From Litomosoides sigmodontis (lineage: Eukaryota > Nematoda > Chromadorea > Rhabditida > Onchocercidae), in assembly GCA_963070105.1 (NCBI GenBank), contig OY718804.1:9578317-9642316 (forward strand): a stretch of DNA of 64,000 bases. The letters run 5' to 3'. The notes beneath the pieces were generated by a model. That model had not been told where the DNA came from. It searched no databases and saw nothing but the letters and a program-made list of their open reading frames with translations. Shown piece by piece: positions 56,576 to 64,000 of this stretch (position 1 is its first letter; each line of letters starts with the position of its first letter). The position numbers and the translations under genes were made by a program.

Positions 56576-59500
56576 TATTATTAATTATTACTGTTCGCTC
56601 ATGCAAATTATTCTATTGGAAACACTCGTTTGTAAAAGGAAAATGAAAAGTGGGCAATAAGTGGAACAAGCTAATTTACAAGGGAGAATTGAGTCGGTGT
56701 GGTAGGAAGATTACAATTAGTGCAGGATTTTGTAAAGGATTAACCGTCATTTCTCTCCATCACATATTAACTGACCCAATAGCGCCTTAGCATTGAGGCG
56801 CATAATGACGACGAAGGTGGAAGCGTAAAAGGGACGAGTGGCGGTGACACGAAGAAAGCTAATCCATTTTGTGGATGGCGTCATCAAAGCGCTATTGGCC
56901 GAGACTGAGAAGAAAGAGTGCCGCACGGCTTACTGTTGTGAAGTCCTGCTGTGATTGCTTGATTAAAATAAACACTGATCGGAGATTATATGTGCGAGAA
57001 TAAATATGCTCCCGTTGTTCGAATCATCGTCACTGTTACTGTTAGCTTTTGATTGGTGCTGACCATTGCATGAGAAGGACCACTGCCCAAAGGGGAAATA
57101 AATTAACACAGCAATTATCATATTGAATAAATTAACTAATATTCCTCTTTGATTTCTCCTTCTGTTCATTTATCAACTGATCGAACATTATCAGTGGTAT
57201 TTTTACCGGGAAATTAATTGGTGTCCACCAGTTAACTGGGAACATTCGGTACAAAACTGTCATTGCTGCAGACAATATCAGATGTATGTTGCATCACTGA
57301 TCGTCCATCTGACTATCAGTAGCGCAGTTCACACTGACTTCACTTATCGAACTGTCACCTTCCCTTCAACGTGGCTCTCCGTACAGACCAAGAATTGGGT
57401 AGTGCTACAATGACGTCGCACCAAAAGTTATTTATGCTACATTGACAACAGTTCTAGCCTCATCATCAATTTGCATATTTAGCATTAGGTAAGTGAGAAA
57501 TTGATAGTTTCCCGTGTTGGTAATTGGTTAAAGCGATGAGAGGATAATTGCAGTAGAGCGAATGAATGAATGAATGGTTTGCTAAATGACCGGTTTGATA
57601 AATTGTAAAAAAAAAAAATGAGAAATTCATTATCAAATTAGATGATAGAAGTGTTTAAGCTGCGGAAATCAAACCTTTCACACGGCAACAACAATAGTCA
57701 GTGGGGGAAGCAACAGGAGGGAATAATAGTGGAAATTATTAGCTAAGCGATTGAATGAAGAAGGGAAGGGAAGTGGCTAAGCTGCCCATCAATTCATTAA
57801 TTCTAGGCTATCCTCCCGGCTACCACTTAAAGTACCAATTGATGATGAATCCAATCACATAACACATCCACCGAATGAATGGAGTGAGCATTACGGTGCT
57901 TTGGAATATTAACTACCACTACCGCCACTACTGCTACTATTACTGTCTGTCTTGCGCCCTACAATTGCTATTGCTCTGACAAGGGGCAAAAATAAAATAA
58001 ATTGTGGGCTTTGTGACTTAATTGGTGTTAGGGCAGTAATGATAAAAGGATTAGGAGAAGTGAATGAGCTGAAGAGAGAGTAATGGGTGAAAAAGTAGGT
58101 GAGAGAGAGAGGGAGAGAGAGAATAAATGGTTGTAAAAGAAGTACCATAACAACAACCTACTACACTTCTACTACTACACCTATAACAACGACCATTACC
58201 CACTTCACTTCACTTCAGCAAAATTCTCATCGCAAATAATTCATTCTAATATAGTAACCCCGATGAAGTACATCATTCCTTTCACGTCGATATGCATAAA
58301 TATACTTACTTAACATTTAACATTCTATTCACGTATGTTCCCTCAGCCAGCCTATCGCTTCTTTTTTAAAACCTTTCCTCACCTGTTCATTCTAAAAACT
58401 CAACGTTTTCTCCCTGCTCTCTTCTATCCTGCAACTTTCACTCAATTAAATTTAAGTTTTAGTAACTATGATACCTAGTAACATTGCGTGAAAAACTTTT
58501 ATTATTAATTATTGTTAAATTATTGTTATTATTATTATTAATTCATTAAAATAGATATTGCTATGTGTTAAGAGGAAAAAGGCGAAGTAGTAGAATGACA
58601 TAAATTTGCATTTAAGAAAATCACATCACACTAAAGCTAATGACATTTCAGCTTATTATCGACCTCTTATCATATGTCTTCTCCATTTATCACTTTCTCT
58701 TACTACATGCTACGATTGATTTGCCGAAGAAAATACTTCATTTATTAATTATCACGTGTTACGTACGCAGCTCACTTTACGCATTCAACTTGATTTTTTT
58801 CTTTCCTTACTCCTTTCTGTGAATGACAGTATCGTTAACAGTATATATAAGTGTAATGTAGTTAAAAACTTATAAACGTTCGATTAGAAACTAAGCAAAT
58901 TTTAATCCTTTGATTTAAAACTCTGTTTTGAAAAGTAAAAATGCTAGCAGCTAATCATGCGCATATGCGTATACGCGATAGAATGAATACCTAAAATTGA
59001 CACACAGTTTTAATTCTTCCCTGAAATCAGTGAATGAATGAATGAATGATTACAGCAAAATTTCAGAGCTTAGCATCTGCTCCGGGGATATGGTAGGGAA
59101 GTCTCAGGAGGGATTGACTGAGTGAATATTTTGCCATCTCCTCGTCGCCGTATCCCGCGGGGGAGAGGGACCTATCACTTCGATCTGTCGAGTCCCCCGC
59201 TATTTCAGTCTCATAAGCAACACTTTACAGTAAACAATGCGAGGTACGCAATCAATCAAAGGGTATTTACTTCACTCTGTCACGAGTAATAGGATTAACT
59301 GAAGCATGCCGTCTATCTCCGCTTCTCCCAACCTTATCATCGTCGTTGCGGTCGTTATCGTTGTCATGTCAAGCAGTCATTTCGTCACTCTCATGCTTTT
59401 TCCTCCTCATTACCGCCGCTGCCTTTGTGGCGCTGATGCTGAAATATTGGCGGTAATGTCACTAAGGCCTGAACAGATTTCCAAAAGCATTAATTTGGGT

Positions 59501-60840
59501 TGAGCGAAAAAAAAATGGTAATGTCTTATTTCAGTAAATTCCCTTTGTCGGTTCTCATAAATCCATTCAGAGAAGAGAAGATGGAACTGAAATGAAGCGG
59601 AATAGCATCAAATGCTTCGTTCCGTCTTTTTTTCTCTCTCCCTCTCTTTCTCTCTCTTTTTATGAATGAAAAGGGAAGAGTGCTAAGAGGAAGAGAGAGG
59701 TAGAGAAAGTGGAGGGGAGGAATGAGGTAATAAGATTGAGAAGGAATGAAAAAAAATGACGAAATTGATGAAAACAATATCTTTCGTTACCACAACTTAA
59801 TTTATATTAATTATTTCTAATGTGTTATTAGCATATAAGAAAAGGAACATTTGCAGCTCAAGGAAGTGCCGCAATTCACTATAAAGAATTTAACTTTTAC
59901 TTTTTCCAAATAAAAAAAAAAAGATTAGATTGTTTCAAAAAGAAAAACGACAAAATTGAAATTATCACAGAGAGAGCTTCGTTTTTTCACATTAAACAAA
60001 TAATTCAAATTTATATTTCTTGTGTTATCCTAAATCGTCCAGCAAACTTTAATGTGAGAGTAAATTGTTGTTTTAAATTTGTGCTGTCAAATTTGTCGCA
60101 GTAGCGCTTTTACAATAAGATATCGGTGTAGTGTAGAGCAATAAAATTCCTGAGTACTTGAAAATTTAAATTTACAAATTCAATTCCTTAAATTTTATTA
60201 TATAACTCAAATTCTATATATTATTTTAAGTAGAAAAAAATATTAGTCCGCTGATTTTGTATGCTTTCTATGCTCATACTTTTTCGTCATTGTTTTTGTA
60301 AACCTTAACGATTGATTATTTCTTACCTGTTTCTCGCGAAATATTTACATTTAAGCTTCAAATTCAATTCAAATTATTTTAAGTTTTAATTAATTGATTT
60401 AATGGTGTTTTAGCAGCTAAATAAAAATTGATTTGCAAAACTATTTATGTAACATACACTATTGAGCATTTCGTCCTTTTTTTCCGATTTAAATAAAAAT
60501 CTTAAAAACACATTATTAGCTTTTAATTCTATCGAATCCTTAAAATTTCGTATTTTCAATGTCCACGAAATCAATGATGACCAGTTATCCATCATTTGCA
60601 TGAAGTAGCGATAAGCACGAATCATGAAAAGTTTCAACAAAACAGGAACGATCAAATAAATTTACCGCAAAAGAATCGGGAAAGAAAAGATTCACTGAAT
60701 GAAACGAAGAAGAAATGTCACAAATCATTTAAACAAATAATGTTAATTGCCTATATTTCGTATGCATAAAATATGCGTGTGTGTGTGTCGGTATTATTTG
60801 GTCATTTTTACCGGTCAATAGTGTCAACCAATCAGCCAGT

Positions 60841-60885
60841 TAGTTAGCCCGTTAGTTAGTTAGTGAGTGAGTGAGTGAGTCAGTC
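60841..60885. repeat. GTTA/GTGA tetranucleotide run
   Basis: TTAGTTAG units change to GAGTGAGTGAGTGAGT in one block. Confidence 0.85.
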
Positions 60886-62629
60886 ATATTCAGTCTTACA
60901 TTTCCTTTCATCCATGCCGCTCTTCCATTTACGATAATGCGGATTGCCTTCTTCTCCGTATTGTTATTTGGGAGGATTTCGTGGAGCGGAGGTAGCCATA
61001 CAATAAAATCCTATTCATTTGTGGATTTATGGATTAGCAGAGAGTTATCGGTTGGTCGATTGAATGTCTTATTTCAAACAATTCCCATTTTACAATCTTG
61101 TAGGTCGACCGTCCTTTGACCTTATCTTACCGTAATATTTGGTATTAATTTACGATGCAAAGGGCGAGAAAACAGAAGAAAGAACTGTCAGCGGATCGCT
61201 TTTAAAACTTCATTTTTAAATGAGAGCGAGGAATTTGAGAGGAGCGAAAGAGAATATGATGGAGTGGGAGAGGTGAGGAATGGCGGAAAAGGAATGAAGG
61301 GAAGAAAGCCTGAAGGATGTTTAATCTGACAAATGAACATTATGATAAACCTCTTTTAGTCAGGGCTAATCCTCTTTCCCTAACCTTTGTCATCAAATTA
61401 TCACCCGACGAATGCCTGTTGCGAGGTAATAACTCCCTTTTTGCCACACTTCATACTTGTTTACATCTAAGGTCAAAGAGTGAGGATGTGTGTGAGGTGA
61501 AGTGTGTGTGAGGTGATGTTTTATTGAAATTTAAAAATGAAACAAGAACGAATGGAAGAGAAATGAAACGAAAAAGGAAAAAGGGAAGCATAGCAATTCT
61601 GTTTTACTATTTCTTTGTAGATCTGCTGAAATTTGCAAATTTATTAAATACGAATGAATCCGTTCAGTTTTCATCCAACTGCCGTCTGCCAAAAATCCCC
61701 TCCTCTAAACCTTTTTGCGCATTTACACTTAAAATGGACAAATAATGCACTATTTTTGCTGAAATTAAAAAAACAAAAATAAGCAAAAATGCGAGATATT
61801 AAGCTTAATTTGTATTATCTTCACAAATTTACATATTTAAAAATCTTAATCAATTTCGATTTTATTCTATTCAATTTAAATTAATGACTGATTGAAAGCA
61901 ATAAAAATTACTCCTGTTTGATTAAATCCGCCACCCTGCAATCCTTTCGTTTTTTTTTTCAAATGGAACGGACCACCTCCTTCACTGAGGAGTGGCAGTT
62001 CAAAATGATGGACAGCGAACCGTTCGCTGAAAGGTTAAAGGCGGAGTTATACGATCAGTGACCATTTCTGCAACCTTTTTCACTCCTTCCTTGCCTATCA
62101 CACTATCAATTTCAACAGCTACTTGACATGTTCATTTCTGGTCCGATGCCTTCCGGTGCAACCGAAAGTTTCCCTCAAGTTTCCCGGAATAAATTTTCCA
62201 ATTTCAATTTTTATATCTCATTTTTTGAAGAGCTTCGAAGTTTTCCAGTCACTAGATGCATTCTAGGAAGACCGACGAAATGATAAAATTTCAAGTTTAC
62301 AACATGTTGCAAAAATAGATTAAATCGTGTAAATCATAAAGTTTTAATTTTTATAAGATTTCACAAATCTCTTTCTTCAGTGACGTAATGTGATAGATAT
62401 TTCACGTGCATAAATTACACATAACAATTTTCAGTCAATTTAGTCTGACTAATCATATCGATTAACTGGCACTATTAATTCACAGTATCACATATGTATA
62501 TTTGTTAAGTTATTAATTAGTAAAATGCAAATTAATGAGGAAAATTTGATCACTTATATTTTCAGTTGTGCAATATCAGCAATATCAATATCAGTACGAT
62601 ATTCCATTATTGTATTTATTTGCAGCATA

Positions 62630-62847
62630 ATGACAGCGCCATCATCGATTGCCTCAAATGAGCCCACACTAACTTTTCCGGCGTTTGACGCTATCAGTAA
62701 ATCACGTATGCGTCGTCAAAAAGCAAATACACGCGAACGAAATCGCATGCATGGCCTAAATCGTGCGTTGGATAAATTACGTCAACGTGTTCCAATAACA
62801 ACTCAACATCAAAAACTTTCCAAAATTGAAACACTGCGATTAGCACG
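62630..62847 (+). CDS. bHLH transcription factor, NeuroD/CND-1 type, 3' partial
   Basis: First coding exon, 62630-62847, ending in phase 2 at CG|GTACAC; the rest of the gene lies beyond a long intron or outside the window. The ATG follows TTTGCAG at 62619-62625 by four bases, fitting an SL acceptor. The basic region and first helix read [20 protein letters not shown], then [20 protein letters not shown] and TLRLAR. These 'ARER.RMHGLN.ALD.LR...P....[12 protein letters not shown]' features define the NeuroD/neurogenin group, and [19 protein letters not shown] recalls nematode CND-1. Such factors bind E-boxes as dimers with E proteins and drive neuronal fate. The open frame extends upstream in the same phase to 62525 but with intron-like sequence. 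No second exon (N-Y-I... of helix 2) was seen before 64000. Confidence 0.88.
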
Positions 62848-64000
62848 GTACACTTTCCGTTTAAAAAATATTTTAATTATACTACATGCAATAATTATTC
62901 TACGAATGTAATCAATAATTTCTAAATCAATTACTGCTAACTTATTCAAATTAGATTTTTGAAGTGAAATTATTTTCCAGCATTCGATAATTGATAATTG
63001 GATCCGGAAATTGCATAAATTATAATTAATTACTGTTAGCATTTTCTTCTGTCAACTCTTTCATTCATTTTCATCGTCACAACTACCATCTTTTTAGGAT
63101 TGTGTGATTATGTAAGCTATTAAAATTTCACTTCCTTTCTTCATTTATCTTTTTCATTAGCGATTTACTCCTTCATATTTACTTTCAATATTCTTTACCA
63201 AAAGAAAAAAAAAAGCAAAATCCGTCTGAAATTACGGTGAATAAGTACAATCAATTCGAAATTGAAACTAATTGAGAGGCGCCATCAAATGTCCCATGAA
63301 TCTTCCTACAACAAATACCCTCTTCTTCTTCCAAAGTGGTCGTAATAACCTCTAATTTGACAAGTAAGGATTACGGTATTCGTACAGTAACGTTTTTCTA
63401 GTTCAAATTTGCATTTCATTTGCAGTTGATATTGTTATTGTCGCAATCCTTTTCTCCATGCTTCAATATGCATGTGAAGGTGTGTGTGTGTGTGTGTGTG
63501 TTCGGATCTGACTAGTCTAGGTAAGATATTATTAGTTCAAACAAGTTAGTAGGTTTCTTTAACTGTTCGATATTCTGTTTTATCACATGTCATCATCTGT
63601 TAGTCTTATACAGGGCTTAAATTTTAAGGGTGAATTAAAGATCCAGCCATATGTAGTTTGAATGAATTCGTTTGTGGAAATTCAAACAAATTACAAGCTC
63701 ACTTACTTAAGGTAATTTATTGAAATTTTCTTGCGCTGAAAATTGTCAACGGATATTTTTTATTCAATAGTTTATAAATAGTTTATAACACGCACACAGA
63801 GGCAGAAGATGATGGTTTATTATAATTTTCATGTAATTAATCGATAAAAATTAATTTAATTAGACAAAGGAGATGGATAAGAAAGTAAGGTTGACGTTGT
63901 CATATACTGCTGTTATTACTGACCGATTTTAATAAAATAGAGTAATGAGCAATTACGAGTGGAAAGAGTAATTTATGTCCATCACCTCCCTGTTCTCCCA
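62848..64000. other. Presumed intron of the bHLH gene
   Basis: AT-rich sequence after the bHLH donor, with a (GT)n tract at 63480-63501. I looked for an exon encoding the second helix and did not find one. Confidence 0.45.
63480..63501. repeat. (GT)n microsatellite
   Basis: Eleven GT units within the presumed bHLH intron. Confidence 0.95.

Noticed and set aside
59306..59503. 65-codon frame with a hydrophobic Val-rich run
   Set aside because: No acceptor close to the ATG, no poly(A) signal near the stop, and low-complexity composition.

Overview
The window is nuclear DNA from a nematode, most likely a filarial (onchocercid) worm. It is AT-rich. Its genes are split by short to medium GT-AG introns with T-rich acceptors ending TTTCAG or TTTTAG. 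Several start codons lie just behind a lone 3' splice acceptor, the usual footprint of spliced-leader (SL) trans-splicing, and the gene families are metazoan. No bacterial or Wolbachia gene, tRNA, rRNA or CRISPR array was seen. I built gene models by joining exons by hand, checking splice phase and comparing with remembered family architecture. No search was run.

Layout. 0.3-2.8 kb (+): 3' part of a cysteine-rich EB-module protein. 4.3-5.3 kb (+): small gene of unknown function. 6.1-8.5 kb (+): DNA polymerase delta small subunit (POLD2). 8.8-10.1 kb: non-autonomous element with ~183 bp terminal inverted repeats. 11.7-16.5 kb (-): long-chain acyl-CoA synthetase of ACSL3/4 type, 14 exons. 20.1-22.0 kb (+): Mediator subunit MED7. 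22.9-25.1 kb (+): C2H2 zinc-finger protein. 25.4-27.1 kb (+): SWIM-domain protein SWS1/ZSWIM7. 27.3-32.0 kb (+): DNA topoisomerase III alpha. 33.2-35.2 kb (-): mitochondrial citrate carrier (SLC25A1). 38.6-44.3 kb (+): four-transmembrane protein. 45.4-47.3 kb (+): PP1-type phosphatase. 48.8-50.4 kb (+): TM2 domain protein (TM2D1). 50.8-51.4 kb (+): Tim10 chaperone. 53.35-53.52 kb (+): candidate secreted peptide. 62.6 kb to the end (+): first coding exon of a NeuroD/CND-1-type bHLH factor.

MED7, the zinc-finger gene, sws-1 and top-3 all run the same way. The tentative sws-1 stop is only about 117 bp before the top-3 start, an operon-like spacing that links two homologous-recombination genes. 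TM2D1 and Tim10 are also closely spaced. From about 51 kb to the bHLH gene the window is gene-poor and rich in simple repeats, including ~630 bp of pure (TTA)n.

The main items for a second look are the sws-1/top-3 pair, the 55-residue secreted peptide gene, two probable GC-AG introns, a near-perfect 61 bp palindrome in a citrate-carrier intron, the long-TIR element, and a PP1-like phosphatase with Cys in place of Gly in the GDYVDRG motif.
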